A DNA stretch of 64,000 nt from NCBI GenBank assembly GCA_023213395.1, contig CM041465.1:97285741-97349740 (forward strand), in the 5' to 3' direction. The notes under the pieces were generated by a model, which worked only from the letters and a program-made list of their open reading frames with translations, was not told the DNA's origin and searched no databases. Positions 20,480 through 32,010 of the stretch are shown here, piece by piece. Position 1 is the first letter of the stretch, and every line of letters starts with the position of its first letter. Both the position numbers and the translations under genes were made by a program. The DNA comes from Cycas panzhihuaensis (Eukaryota; Cycadophyta).

Positions 20480-22478
20480 CATCTCGAGGCCTCCTCAAGG
20501 TCATCGTTATCATGTGAGTCTAAGTGCTACTTTATGATGACCTTGCAACCATCTACTCTATTAGCTGATCATATCACATCTGGATATGATCCCTCTCCCC
20601 CTCCACTCCTCAAAGCCTCTCCTCCAACATGACTATCTTGATATAACTCTCTATATCACTACCTAATGCTCCTCCTCCCTAAGCCTCTAGTGCCTGGACC
20701 TGACCTCATAAGATATCTTTCTCTGTGACTACCTAGTCCCTCTTTATGCAGATCCCATCTAGCTCCCCTTATAGTTGTCCAGCCCTCACCTGGTGTGCCT
20801 AAAACTCCACTATCTATATATCCTTGGCTCTGATCAGTGGGGTAAATGCTGTTGTGCATGCCCCTACTAATCGAGGCTCTTCTCTAGCCTGGATTGGAGG
20901 TTGTCCCTCCACGTAGGTCTAGGGGAATACCTCCCAGACTACTACCTCCACCAACCTTGCCATCTCTGCTGCTCCTATCAAATTACACACCACGTGTTAG
21001 TTTGTATATCTATATATCAAAACCTCAAAATTAAATCAAAGCAAACTATCTAAGCTCCTAGTGGTCGAAAGACATTAGGAAAGGGTAGTGTCTCACCTCT
21101 TGGGATGGTTGGCTTCTTGACTCAGATGACTACCTCCTCTATGGGGCTTCCCTTGGCTACTGGTACCTCCTCTTCAACCTCTGGTACCACCTTGCCTACC
21201 TCTTGGCCTACTATGGTATCTCCTCTCCCATGTGCTACTACCGCTACTAGAGCTATACCTACCACCCTTAATCTCCATGCTAATGTACAGGGTGGCCTAC
21301 CTCCTCTTATAGCTCCGGAAGGACCTACCTCATTTCCTGTGGCTCTTGATGGGCTTGCCTCACCTCCTACAAAGACCGATGGGCTGCCTCATCTCCTCAG
21401 AATCTCCGAAAGACCTGCTACTACTCTTACAACTCCTGATGGGCCTGTCTCACATCCTACAACTCTTGAAGGACCTGCTGCTCCTCCTTCATTTTTTGGT
21501 GGGCCCACCCCATCACCTCTATTGTCACCTCCATCTTCATCTCCACCCTTTCCAAGACCACTTCCTAACCATCTTGCCTCGTTGTCACTATCCCAACACA
21601 CTCCTTTATACATGTCTTCCATATAGTCTGCCAGAGTGGGGAGGTCTAGTGACATTGCCTCCACTGATCACCTAGTCCTCAGTCCCCCTAAATTGAGTCT
21701 ACCGCCTGTGCACCATAGGTGCTCATGTTGAGATAGGGTGAGGCCCTCTTGGTGGTGCTATTACCCCAAAATAATCAAAGAAGCAACACTGCAATAGTGT
21801 GAAATATGAGAATCCTCCTCTCCTTACCACTCTGATAGTGTCTATATGTACGATCATGTTCGCCACTATCAAGGTAAGCTAGTCTAGTCTCTCTCTAGCC
21901 TTGCATCTCCTAACAATGTCCATCCACCTCCTTGGTATGTCCTTATAATTTTATTTCCAAGAAATTAGGAATAAACTACCTAATGCGATATGCTTCCTCA
22001 CATAAGAAATCCATGACATCACCATAGTCTACACTAACATCCCTCGTTAGTCCCACCTACCTTAGTCAATGAAGTATGTGGCTGCCTTTGTGTGAGTAGC
22101 ATTTGTGCTAGGCAATGTGTCTAGTGATGTTGGTGCTCCTCCTGTTAGTACTTCCAAGATCCTCTTGATGTCTCCTGGCATGATAGTGATGTCTTCTACT
22201 TGGGGAAGGTGGAAGACATACTGCCTATGATCCCAATGGAAGACTATATTTACTAGGAGGTACTGATCTAATGTATACTATAGCATCCTAATAATCTTTA
22301 GTAACTCAAAGCATCCCAATGTCCACCTATCACCCTGTGACATCATCTCAATGAAGGTCATCATGGTGACCCTGATGTTCTTGCAATTGTCCACTATGAT
22401 AACTATCTATAAAACCACCCAAGAGTTAGTCTAGATGCCCCTCATGCTACGTCTAACTGCCCCTAGGATGTCTTTCAT
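20480..22478 (-). pseudogene. Unit 1 antisense PMD / Gly-rich linker / coiled-coil gene
   Basis: From an ATG at 22478 the - strand reads an N-terminal part with GDRWTLGCFELLKIIRML and the PMD-like core FHLPQVEDITIMPGDIKRIL followed by TGGAPTS (about 22250-22140). The plant mobile domain (Pfam PF10536) typically shows F-H-L-P...M-T-I-T-L-x-D-V...L-x-G-L-P. A TAG replaces Gln in RMLQ (Gln is kept in units 2-4), and another TAG follows TYFID. The linker frame (21664-21389) is Gly/Pro-rich with ten-residue repeats, in another frame, so splicing or a frameshift separates the parts. The distal end has TEKDIL-GQVQALEA, a coiled-coil-like stretch. An ORF antisense to pol behind integrase is a known Tat feature. 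Confidence 0.6.
21290..21500. repeat. 30-bp repeats in PMD-gene linker, unit 1
   Basis: About seven steps of a 30-bp word close to CTCCTGATGGGCCTGCCTCA plus CCTCCTACAA. On the - strand this gives repeats of the type GGEAGPSGAV. Both strands are open here because the period is a multiple of three and few stops arise. Confidence 0.75.
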
Positions 22479-23088
22479 TCCACTTGGATGAGTTAGGCAC
22501 CGTTTTGACCTCTTTTTCCTTCTTTTCTTTAACTCTATACCTCTGCCTCATATTAAGCTCTGTAGTACTATAAAGTTTGACACAGGGCCCATTAAGATTT
22601 TAGTATCCCCTCAACAGCCTTACGACAAACTCCATGGCACCACAATCTTTACCACGGGGCCCTTGTTTCCCCCATAAAAAGGAGGAGGATGCCCAAAAAA
22701 TCCTAAATTTTTATCCAGGTGGGCCAAGGCTGGGTCCACTAGGACTAGGGCTACCTAATTCCCTAGTCCTCCCCCTCTCTAGTCCCCAATTAGGCTCTAG
22801 AGGGTTCCAAATCACCCTTAAGGGGTTAAAAACTAACTTAAAAAACTTAAAAACCATTAAATTTCAAATGACAAAATGGATAGGGTAGGGGGTGATCCAC
22901 TCACTGGGTCTAGCCTAGCCACTGCCATCTCGTTATCCCAGTCATGTCAGTTGTCTCTGTTCGTCAATCTAATGGCTAGATCTCCCGCTGCATGCCTATG
23001 AAGTTAAGTAGCACTCTATTATGTAAAGGAAAGGGATATAGATCAATTGCGATCCCATGAAAATGAACTTCGTTTTTACCTTCCCTCC
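22479..23088. promoter_or_regulatory. Unit 1 intergenic zone between divergent PMD and aRNH genes
   Basis: About 0.6 kb between the two divergent starts. It holds repeated words such as ACTATAAAGTTTGACA and CTCCATGGCACCAC, and a TTTTTATCCAGGTGGGCC block, all preserved in the other units. It may serve as a bidirectional promoter; that role is inferred only from gene orientation. Confidence 0.35.
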
Positions 23089-23100
23089 TTTATATATATA
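23089..23100 (+). promoter_or_regulatory. TATA box of unit 1 aRNH gene
   Basis: TTTATATATATA followed 20-35 bp on by a CT-rich patch and an ATG at 23137. The same arrangement is kept in all four units and, inverted, near 60743-60754. Confidence 0.6.
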
Positions 23101-23136
23101 GAGGCCTCGAGGGGCATCTCCTCCTTTCCTTTTACT

Positions 23137-24090
23137 ATGATAGCCCTCATGACCATCTCTCTATGCTCATTACTTTTGCCTTCTGGGTCTGTCCCTCATT
23201 TTATCTCTATGGCCTCTGTTTCAAGCCTCTTTGGCACATTTATGATGACCCCTTCAGCCTCTCATAGACCCCTTCTATCTTGATTTTTGCACCACTCCAA
23301 AACATACTTATGTTTGTACTCCTTTAGCTTAGTTTGCCATCCTAGATCTATTTTTTCTACCTGTTCAAGCCTTTGGAGCTCCCAAAGGAAGCGCATCTCT
23401 CATTTTAGACCTTACCTTGGTCCTTTTAATGATCTTTGGGGCCTTGAAGGGGCTCTTTCCGCCACTATTTCCTTCCTTTCAATCGAGTCAATCTGCTCAC
23501 CCTTGGATAGCCTCTTTTCAAGACTCTCCTATCCTTCATGATCCTTACTCATAGCCTTTTGAGTGCTTCGTAGTCCTATCACTACCTCCTGTTCATTCCC
23601 TTTACTCGTCAACCTTGTCATCATTGTTCTTCCCTCGTTGCTCGATAGAAACTCTCATCTTCTCACTATGTTATTGCTTATCTTCACTGATGGGGAACGT
23701 TGTGGCAGTCTAAGCCCTTTTGCTACCATGTGGGTCCTCTGTGACCCCTCTGGATATGACTATATGTATTCTAGAGTCTTCTTCCCTAAGGCCACTAATA
23801 ACAAAGTTGAATATATAACTATTATTGAAGCCCTTACTGATGCACTCCATTTCCACCATGGTCCCATCATCCTGCTCTAGGACTATGAAGTTATCGTGTC
23901 CCATTTTACCTAGGTTTACCAGGTATGTTACCCATACTTGAGAGCCCTTGCCTCAACCACTAGGTCCCTCTTATCTCACTTCTTTTTTATAGACATCTAG
24001 CATATTCCCCAAGACCAAAACTCTGACGTAGATAACCTTGTCTCTTATATCCTCGAGCATCATCTCCCTCTCCTCGATGATCCCCCTTGA
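23137..24090 (+). pseudogene. Unit 1 second RNase H (aRNH) gene
   Basis: One frame runs from the ATG to a TGA at 24088 with only in-frame stops. The first 140 codons are hydrophobic, Ser/Leu-rich and unrecognised. The RNase H fold begins near 23680 with LLIFTDGE (first Asp), then FATMWVLCDPSGYDY, ATNNKVEYITIIEAL (Glu), a TAG at 23878 directly before D-Y-E-V (third acid), and HIPQDQNSDVDNLVSYILEHHL (last acid). T-N-N-x-A-E-Y is the signature of the aRNH type (Pfam RVT_3, PF13456) that Tat elements carry between RNase H and integrase. Here it stands alone 4 kb behind integrase. Confidence 0.8.
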
Positions 24091-25287
24091 GGAACCTATC
24101 AAGTGACCCAAACATCCTCATTCTAGGATCATTCCATCCTCCATCTTGTGATCTATTTGTACCTCCAAAATCTAGCTACTAACGAGGTTAAACTATAGTG
24201 ACCATCAGGATTGTTCTCTCCACTCTATCCTTTGTAGCACCCCTGGCACAAAGTTCCTCATCATTCTAACTTTTATATGTACATGACTTTCATTCATAGC
24301 ATTTGGTCAACCATGTTCATGATTGTCACCACTGATCATCTTGCATCTATGTGATGGAGGCATCCCCCTTATCCACCTTCTCCCTCATTAGACTTTAGAG
24401 TGATGTATATTCAACCCTTATTTCATCTTGCTCTCCTCCCTGTCCATGTGTTGTATCACTGCACTTACGAGTACCCTTGGTTAATGACACTACTATATTG
24501 ATTATATATTACTAACTTTTATGTTGCCAGTATTCACCATTGCACCACACTTCCAAGTAGCGAGGCTCTACTGCCAAGGAGGCAGTGTTTCCTGGCTACT
24601 AGGAATGGATATGGGTGACTCAACTTAGGTAAGTTTAGGTATGCTTCTATCTTTCTTTTTGTTAGTTTTAAAAATGGTTGATTGAGGCTTATCATGTACA
24701 TTGCATCTTGATTTATTGATTATACAATTGCTCTACATCACTTGCCTATTCATATTGAATTTTAACACTTTTTAGCTTATGATGACTAGGGATACACATC
24801 CCATGGTACTCCACAACCCTCTGCCAGGTCTCCATAATGTCCCCAAGCACTTCTGGCTCCCACAACCCATTTTGTATTGCTTCTTGGTGTGACACAGCCC
24901 CTAACATCCCATTTAGTTTTGGTTATCACCCTTATGAGCCCTTTGTCTCTTTCTGCAACCCTTGACCATTATTTCCTGCCTGTTGTGGTCCCTCTAGGTC
25001 CTATGACCCCTCCTTACCACCTTATCTATACATCATGCTCTCTCGGGGTCCATGACTCCCTTTTTTAGGAGCTTCTAGGCTCCCCCCTTTATCTTTTTCC
25101 TTAATTTTGACTGCATCACTATAAACTCTATACTACCACTACAAATTTCTTGATATTATGAAGTTTTCTCTAGTGTGATTATTCATAACTCTTTTTTCAT
25201 CTGGCCATAGCTAATTTTATATTAAATGCAAAATTGCCACATGGCCATAGGCTTTTTCCCACCTAGAATTACACCTAAGGGGGGGAT
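24091..25287. other. Unit 1 stretch between aRNH gene and LTR-like sequence
   Basis: CT-rich and poorly coding. Conserved landmarks include a TTCACCATTGCACCACACTT segment near 24535, a donor-like AGGTAAGTTTAGG near 24628 and a G-run (AAGGGGGGGATA, 25278-25288) that looks like a polypurine tract just before the LTR-like repeat. The 63-codon frame at 24877-25068 has no recognised domain. Confidence 0.45.
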
Positions 25288-26993
25288 AACTAAACTTGGG
25301 CAAAATCAAGCCAAATGATTAGAGATTATGGTGGCTAGTGACCTATAGTGGCAAGTGAAAGAAATCACCCACAAAGGACATCCATGCATTGGAACGTAGG
25401 TTTGGGACCTACAAATGATGCATAAACTCCTTTAAGGCAACTCTTCCTCGATTTGGAGTTGCAGGCAAATGAGGTATCTCCTTGGTTTCCCAAGTAACCC
25501 TGAAAGGGGGCACTCTCATCCTTAGATGGCCAAAGAAAGGAGGAAGAAAGAGAGTGAGGGAATGGCTCCTCACGTAGGAGTATGAAAGGAATGACTTTTA
25601 ATAGGAAAAGGGAAAAGGCACTCACATGTAGGTTGTCAAGAGACTAGCTAGTTCCACGGGTTAGATATTGACCCAAAGGCCAAGCTAAGGAATTTAAGCA
25701 AGAGAGGAGAGGAAAGTAAGCAAATGGCCTTAAGAGGGGATGCCCTCAAGCTACCAAACCTAGGAGGATCTTAGGAATGGCAAAATAATGAAAGAGACTA
25801 TTCTTATATTTATGTTTGTTTAGTGCAAGGTAAAGAGATGTAACGCGGAGGTATGGTGTATATAGCAATATTGGATCCTTATACTAAAATAAATTACTTT
25901 TTAAAGCAATAAACTAGTATAAAGCTCTCTCTCTTATTTACCTATATATATAACCTCTCTCTCTTTGTCTTTTGAAAGCAAGAAAAGGAGATCATAAAAG
26001 ATTACTATATGGCACAAATCACATTCAAAGGATGAAAGGTTGCTAGATGACGATGCAACAAGATGGGAGAGAAATTGGCATGCAAATGCATAGGTTTCCA
26101 CTACATGTGCTTTATAAAGAAACAAGCAAACAAGTGAAGTGTGAGAGACCTATGCTAATTCCTTTTCTTTTCCTTTTTCACCAAATGATGTTTAATTAAG
26201 GGGAAGAGAGTAAGAAAGGAAAGCTAGAAAAAGAGAGATATACCTAGAGTACAGTGGCCAAAGTAGCACCACCCTTGCTATGCTTATGATCCTAGTTCTT
26301 CTCCAATCATGGATGGAATAATAAAAAGAGTGTCGGTGAAGAAGGGGGCTTCCTTACCTTCCCTCGAAATCAAAAGAAAAAGAAATTTAGCACAAAGAAA
26401 TGTAAAGACAACTACACATCTAATTTACAACTTTGAAAGCAAAAGAAGGAAACCATTGGAAGGAGGGGAACATACCTAGGATAGAGTTCTCTTTTCTCTC
26501 CAAATACAAGAAGGAAACCTGCAACCAAATGAGGTTTGCCCTTTCAGAAGGGGTTCCAAGCATATGCGGGGTGGATATATAATATGGAAAGTGACGTGAT
26601 ACAACTATCTTAGCTAAAAGAAAATATGTTTGCCACCAATATCACTCTTTATATTTTGTATGTTATTTAGCACATAATGCGAAAAAAGGGGGAAAGAGAG
26701 AGAAGGAGGGTGGCTAGCCTCGGAATAGCTAACCCTCCAAATCAGAGGTGCTCCACACTACCCCCAAGTAGTAAGATGAGAGAAAAGACAAGTGCAACAC
26801 ACTTTTGAAATGCAAGCAAAGAAATGGCAAACAATATTACAAATATTGTCAAAGTTGTAAAATCTACAACATGCAACTTTTGTAAGTTCTACAAGGCTCA
26901 ACCTAAGTGGAAAAAGGAGGTATGGAGTGGGGGTTGAAACCCCACTCATGTAGGATCTACTAGGCTAGTAGTAAGTGCAGCAATGGGCTATGG
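25288..26993. repeat. Unit 1 LTR-like sequence, 5' 1.7 kb
   Basis: It begins after a polypurine-like G-run and matches, with divergence, the start of the direct repeats at 56190-58590 and 61622-64000. It is cut at 26993 by the array junction, so about 0.7 kb of the 3' part is missing. A short - strand frame (25625-25365) is shared by the units but has no recognised domain. Confidence 0.6.
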
Positions 26994-27679
26994 ATGAACA
27001 TTATGAGAGATTTAAGATATCTCATAAAAATTCCTCCCCGTATTACCCATAGGCCAATGGCCAAATAGAATTTTTTAACAAAACCCTCATAAACATCCAA
27101 AAGAAAACTGTAGCCTAATCTTAAAAGGATTGGCATCTTCAACTTCCTTCTGTCCTTTAGGCTTATGGAACTTCTATCTACATGGCTATAGGGATGACCC
27201 CGTTCTCCCTTGTGTATTTAACTGAGGTGGTCCTCCTATTGGATGTTGAAATCCCATCATTATGAGTTTCCCTTAGGGGTCTTGTAGATGAGGAGTCCTA
27301 TCATCAGGCCCACCTCCTAGACCTCGAAACCCTAGACAAGAAATGCTTGATTGCATATCAAATGAATCTTGCCTATAAAGCTAGGGCATGGAAGATATAT
27401 GACAAATGCTTTCACCTACATCCCTTACATCTCAAGGACCACATCCTTAAGTTGATATATCTCCATCACTGCTTGTCCAAATTTGGACCTAAATGGGTTG
27501 GCCCTTTTATCGTTTTTGAAAGCCTTGATAATGACACCTACAGGATTACAACTCTAGAGTGTCTGAAGTTTGAGAAAGCCATTAATTATAAGTTCCTTAA
27601 GAAATTCTGTGTAACTATCCCTACTTCTCAGTACACTAGGCATATTAATGCATCTCCTCTCAGTTCGAAATGGGCCTAA
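26994..27679 (+). pseudogene. Unit 2 integrase 3' part
   Basis: The best preserved copy. After NGQIEFFNKTL (catalytic Glu kept) and a few stops, a 110-codon frame (27347-27679) covers the C-terminus with KARAWKIYDKC, HHCLSKFGPKWVGPFIVFES and a basic end. A two-base deletion near 27606 relative to the other units lets the frame run past their TAA. A TAG at 27050 before A-N-G is shared with the other units. Confidence 0.85.
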
Positions 27680-28489
27680 ACTACCACCCTAAACGTGTCT
27701 CCATTCCTTCTATTCATAGGTGGAGTGGTGACTTAGGCTAGATTTCTTATCCTTACAGTTCCTCCTATGGTATCTTTTGTTTCCCTCCTATGAGAAACCC
27801 TCCATCCTAGTCAAACATGCATACTATCGTTACTCCTGAGCTTAGAAATGCATCCCAACTAGGACTGCATGTTTGAGTACCCATAATCTCTCGTCGTCAT
27901 TACTTCGGTTGCATATATGTTATGCTCCTTCAAAGGACGTACATGGCCCTCTATCTCTTAGCCTCATATGTGTCTATCACCTGCACTCAGAGTGGTCATG
28001 TATGCCCACTACGAGTGTGGTCCTGCATGAAAGATTGTATAGGCACCACCCAAATAATCTAATAACAAAAGCTATATAATAATCAACTTAAATCATCATG
28101 ATGTATAGCCCCCCATGCACCCATGTCTACACATATATAAATATATAAATAAATAAATAATAAATACAACATCATAACACCATTATCATGGATCAAATGG
28201 GGTTCTAATGAGCCCCAATCTATATATACAATGACTCATATCATACAAAATAATATAGTACATTATCCTAGTAAAGCTAGAATCCTTGCAAGGAGGAGTA
28301 TAATTATATATCAACATATGGTGACTCCCTAGAGGTCTTATGCTTTCCCGATCAAAATTAATCCTACATCCCGATTCTCAGTGTCCTTACTCTCAGGGGG
28401 TATTATCTCCTGGCTGGTGTGACCCCTCCCTAGGAGACCACATGCCTCCTAGGCTCCTCTGCCACCACTATAAGCTCCCTACCTTGCTC
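27680..28489. other. Unit 2 spacer
   Basis: Counterpart of 19601-20479 with the same AT-rich zone (28070-28330). No coding domain. Confidence 0.45.
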
Positions 28490-30491
28490 CCCTTATCTCG
28501 AGGCCTCCTCCAGATCATCGTTGTCGTGTGAGTCTAAGTGCTACTTTATGATGACCTTGCAACCATCTACTCCATTAGCTGATCATATCACATCTGGATA
28601 TGATCCCTCTTCCCCTCCACTCCTCAAAGCCTCTCCTCCAACGTGACTATCTTGATATAATTCTCTACATCACTACCTAATGCTCCTCCTCCCTAAGCCT
28701 TTAGTGCCTGGACCTGACCTCATAAGATATCTTTCTCTACAACTACCTGGTCCCTCTCTATGCAGATCCCATCTAGCTCCCCTTATAGTTGTCCAGGCCT
28801 CACCTGGTGTGCCTAAAACTCCACTACCTATATATCCTTGGCTCTGATCAGTGTGGCAAATGTCATTGTGCATGCCCCTACCAATTGAGGCTCTTCTCTA
28901 GCCTAGATTGGAGGTTGTCCCTCTGTGTAGGTCTAGGGGAATACCTCCCAGACTACTACCTCCACCAACCTTGCCATCTGTGCTGCTCCTATCAAATCAC
29001 ACACCACGTGTTAGTTTGTATATCTATATATCAAAACCTCAAAATCAAATCAAAGCAAACTATCTAAGTACCTAGTGGTTGAAAGACATTAGCAAAGGGT
29101 AGTGTCTCACCTCTTGGGATGGTTGGCTTCTTGACTTAGATGACCACCTCCTCCATGGGGCCTCCCTTGGCTACTAGTACCTCCTCTTTAACCTCTGGTA
29201 CCACCTTGCCTACCTCTTGGCCTGCTATAGTGTCTCCTCTCCCATTTGCTACTACTGCTACCAGTGCTCTACCTACCACCCTTTATCTCCGTACTAATGT
29301 ACACGGTGGCCTACCTCCTCTTGTAGCTCCGAAAGGCCCTACCTCATTTCCTACAACTCCTAATGGGCTTGCCTCACCTCCTATAGCACCTGATGGGCCT
29401 GCCTCACCTCCTATAACTCTGAAAGACCTATTACTCCTTTTACAACTCCTGATAAGCCTGCCTCACCTCCTACAACTCTTGACGGACCTGCTGCTCCTCC
29501 TTTAGCTTTTGGTGGGCCCACCCCATCACCTCCATTGTCACCTCCATCTTCATCTCCACCCTCTCCAAGACCACTGCCTAACCATCTTGCCTCATTGTCA
29601 CTGTCCCAACACACTCCTCTATACATGTCTTCCATGTAGTTTGCCAGAGTGAGGAGGTCTAGTGACGTTGCCTCCACTGATGACCTAGTCCTCAGTCCCT
29701 CTAAATTGAGTCTACCACCTGTGCACCATAGGTGCTCATGTTGAGATAGGGTGAGGCCCTCCTGGTGGTGCTATTACCCTAAAATAATCAAAGAAGCAAC
29801 ATTGTAACAATGTGAAATATGAGAATCCTCCTCTCCTTACCACTTTGATAGTGTCTAACTGTGCGATCATGTTCGCCACTATCAAGGTAAGCTAGGCTAG
29901 TCTCTCTCTAGCCTTGCATCTCCTAACAATGTCCATCCACCTCCTTGGTATGTCCTTATAATTTTATTTCCAGGAAATTAGGAATAAAATACCTAATGCG
30001 ATATGCTTCCTCATGTAACAAATCCATGACATCACCATAGTCTGCACTAACATCCCTCGTCAGTCCCACCTACCCTAGTCAGTGAAGTATGTGGCTGCCT
30101 TTGTGTGAGTAGCATTTATGCTAGGCAATGTCTCTAGTGATGTTGGTGCTCCTCCTGTAAGTACTTCCAAGATCCTCTTGATGTCTCCTGGCATGATAGT
30201 GATGTCTTCTACTTGGGGAAGGTGGAAGACATACTGCCTACGGTCCCAATGGAAGACTATATTTACTAGGAGGTACTGATCTGATGTATTCTGTAGCATC
30301 CTAATGATCTTTAGTAACTCAAAGCATCCCAATGTCCACCTGTCACCCTGCAACATCATCTCAATGAAGGTCATCATGGTGACCCTGATGTTCTTACAAT
30401 TGTCCACTATGATAACTACCTATAAAACCACCCAAGAGTTAGTCTAGATGCCCCTCATGCTACATCTAACTGCCCCTAGGATGTCTTTCAT
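28490..30491 (-). pseudogene. Unit 2 antisense PMD / linker / coiled-coil gene (best PMD frame)
   Basis: ATG at 30491. The longest unbroken PMD stretch of the array is here: 110 codons at 30407-30075. Within it, TLGCFELLKIIRML is near residues 25-38, FHLP at 61-64, EDITI at 67-71, D at 75 and GGAP at 85-88. It ends TYFTD followed by TAG; unit 4 has Gln there. The linker frame is 29677-29411. The distal part contains a KDIL-GQVQ-like coiled-coil segment. The domain call rests on the short FHLP/ITI/D pattern and general layout, so it needs a profile search. Confidence 0.62.
29318..29520. repeat. 30-bp repeats in PMD-gene linker, unit 2
   Basis: Same word as in unit 1 (CTCCTGATGGGCCTGCCTCA type), about six to seven steps, with its own substitutions. 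Confidence 0.7.
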
Positions 30492-30930
30492 TCCACTTGG
30501 ATGAGTTAGGTACCCTTTTGACCTCTTTTTCCTTCTTTTCTTTAAATCTATGCCTCTGCCTCACATCAAGCTCTGCAGTACTATATAGTTTGATATAGGC
30601 CCCACTGAGATTTTAGTATTCCCTCAATAGCCTTACGTCAAACTCCATGGCACCACAATATTTATCATGGGGCCCTTGTTTCCCCCATAAAAATGGGGAG
30701 GATGCCCAAAAAATCCTAAATTTTTATCCAGGTGGGCCAAGGCTGGGTCCATTGGGACTAGGGCTACCTAATTCCCTAGTCCTCCCCCTCTTTGGACCTA
30801 ATTAGGCTCTAGAGGGTTCTAAAGCACCCTTAAGGGGTTAAAAACTAACTTAAAAAACTTAAAAACCATTAAATTTCAAATGACAAAATGGATAGGGTAG
30901 GGGGTGATCCACTCATTAGGTCTAGCCTAG

Positions 30931-30935
30931 CCACC
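30931..30935. repeat. Target site duplication, left copy (B2)
   Basis: CCACC before TGATCCC. The other units read CCACTGCC here, so the pre-insertion site can be aligned without gaps. Confidence 0.92.
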
Positions 30936-31990
30936 TGATCCCAAAAGAGCTTAGTTTGGTGAAGAAATCAATTATCAATCTTTCCTCCTTGAGATCCTGG
31001 GAGTTAGTGTAGAAAGCTCAATAATATCAAAACAATAATGAGCCCATGAAAGGAAAATTCTACACCAAATCAATTAAACTTGACATTGATCCAAAAGTAT
31101 GAGGAGTAATACTTTTATTAAACCATGAAAATCTCCATTTAATGGTGGAGAAATCAACTAGAAAAAGAATGGTAAAATTACAAGGAATAAATGTTACAAT
31201 TATACCATAAGGGGGATTCCAACCCTCCAAATGCTTCACCAAGGATGATTCCCAAGTTAGGTCTCCAAGAACCACCTCTCCAACCTGTAAAAGGGCTCAA
31301 TTTATAGAAATAAACCTGAATTGCATGTTTAACAAGTGGCAATCATGCAAGTATAACCACTAACCACCAGAATGCATGTTGTCCAAGTGGCCTTCATATA
31401 ATTCTTAAACAGTTACAGTTTGTAACAGATATTAACGTGCTCCAATTTCTCTCAAATTTGGTACACATATAGGAACATATGTCCCCTCAGATTCCTCAAA
31501 TTTTTAGCTCATTTGGATGTCATTTGACTGCATTTTGATTCATTTAATAATAATATGTATTTGCTGTTTTTCTGCTGTCCAAGTGGCCTTCATACAATTC
31601 TTAAAAGTTGCGGCTTGTAACTAACCTTAACGGACTCCAATTCATCTCAAATTTTTTACACGCATAGGAACGGATGTCTCCTCCGCTTCCTCAAAATTTT
31701 GGCTCATTTGGATGTCATTTGGCCATGTTTCTATTCATATAATCAAAATATATATTTTCTATTTTTTTCTGCTAACTGTGGGATTAATTTTTATGCAAAG
31801 ACAAGGCTTGAACTCTAATCAAATGATATTTTCTGAACCCCACCTTTTGTACACATCTAGTGAGATGTGTCTTATCCCTTTAAACAAAATTTCATATAAT
31901 TTTGATACCATTTGGCCATATCTCTTTTAGTTATGCCAATGCCTAGCATTTTCCGCATCCTGTAAACATATGGTAGATCCTCCTGGATCA
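30936..31990 (-). repeat. B2 3' LTR
   Basis: Starts TGATCCCAAAAG and ends CTGGATCA on the + strand, 1,055 bp. It contains a TATA-like CTATAAATTG (read on the - strand, near 31310) and AATAAA-type poly(A) words. A 72-codon - strand frame (31275-31060) is conserved in the other LTR. Confidence 0.95.
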
Positions 31991-32010
31991 TGGCTCCCCC
32001 TTCCTTGGAA
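31991..32010 (-). promoter_or_regulatory. B2 polypurine tract
   Basis: On the - strand TTCCAAGGAAGGGGGAGCCA directly precedes the 3' LTR. Confidence 0.85.

Larger units (their letters stand above)
16600..26993 (+). mobile_element. Element C: decayed Tat-like Ty3/gypsy element (with first array unit)
   Basis: RT, RNase H and integrase run on the + strand from 16690 to 19600, followed by an antisense PMD frame, a second RNase H gene and an LTR-like sequence. Gag and protease are absent; tandem repeats occupy the place upstream of RT. The RT motif TLEVFKDDMM with SLKCVFAVTARKLLGFLV is characteristic of the Tat branch. The element merges into the tandem array at 18978. Confidence 0.75.
18978..26993 (+). 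repeat. Tandem array unit 1 (8,016 bp)
   Basis: The unit starts in the integrase right after ATGG (18974-18977) and ends at GGCTATGG just before unit 2. Contents: integrase 3' part 18978-19600, spacer, antisense PMD frame 22478-20480, promoter zone, aRNH gene 23137-24090, unassigned stretch, LTR-like part 25288-26993. Its first bases read ATGAACTTT, while units 2-4 read ATGAACATT. It is the only unit joined to the upstream half of integrase, so it marks the original left end. Confidence 0.93.

Noticed and set aside
20659-20859. 66-codon - strand frame in unit 1 (also unit 2) as a separate small protein
   Set aside because: Overlaps the coiled-coil end of the antisense gene in another frame; better explained as an alternative frame of that gene.
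21105-21626. Long + strand Pro/Ser/Leu-rich open frame in unit 1
   Set aside because: It is the opposite strand of the PMD-gene linker. The 30-bp repeat makes both strands open; the - strand frame is longer in unit 4 and continues a domain-bearing gene.
25934-26125. Recurring 63-codon - strand frame MFLYKAHVVETY... in the LTR-like part of all units
   Set aside because: Shared by descent in recent copies; short, no domain, and not open in the diverged copy at 61622-64000.
25288-26993. Array as head-to-tail complete retrotransposons sharing LTRs
   Set aside because: Junctions cut the LTR-like repeat and the integrase in mid-sequence; units lack RT, so they are not LTR-to-LTR units.
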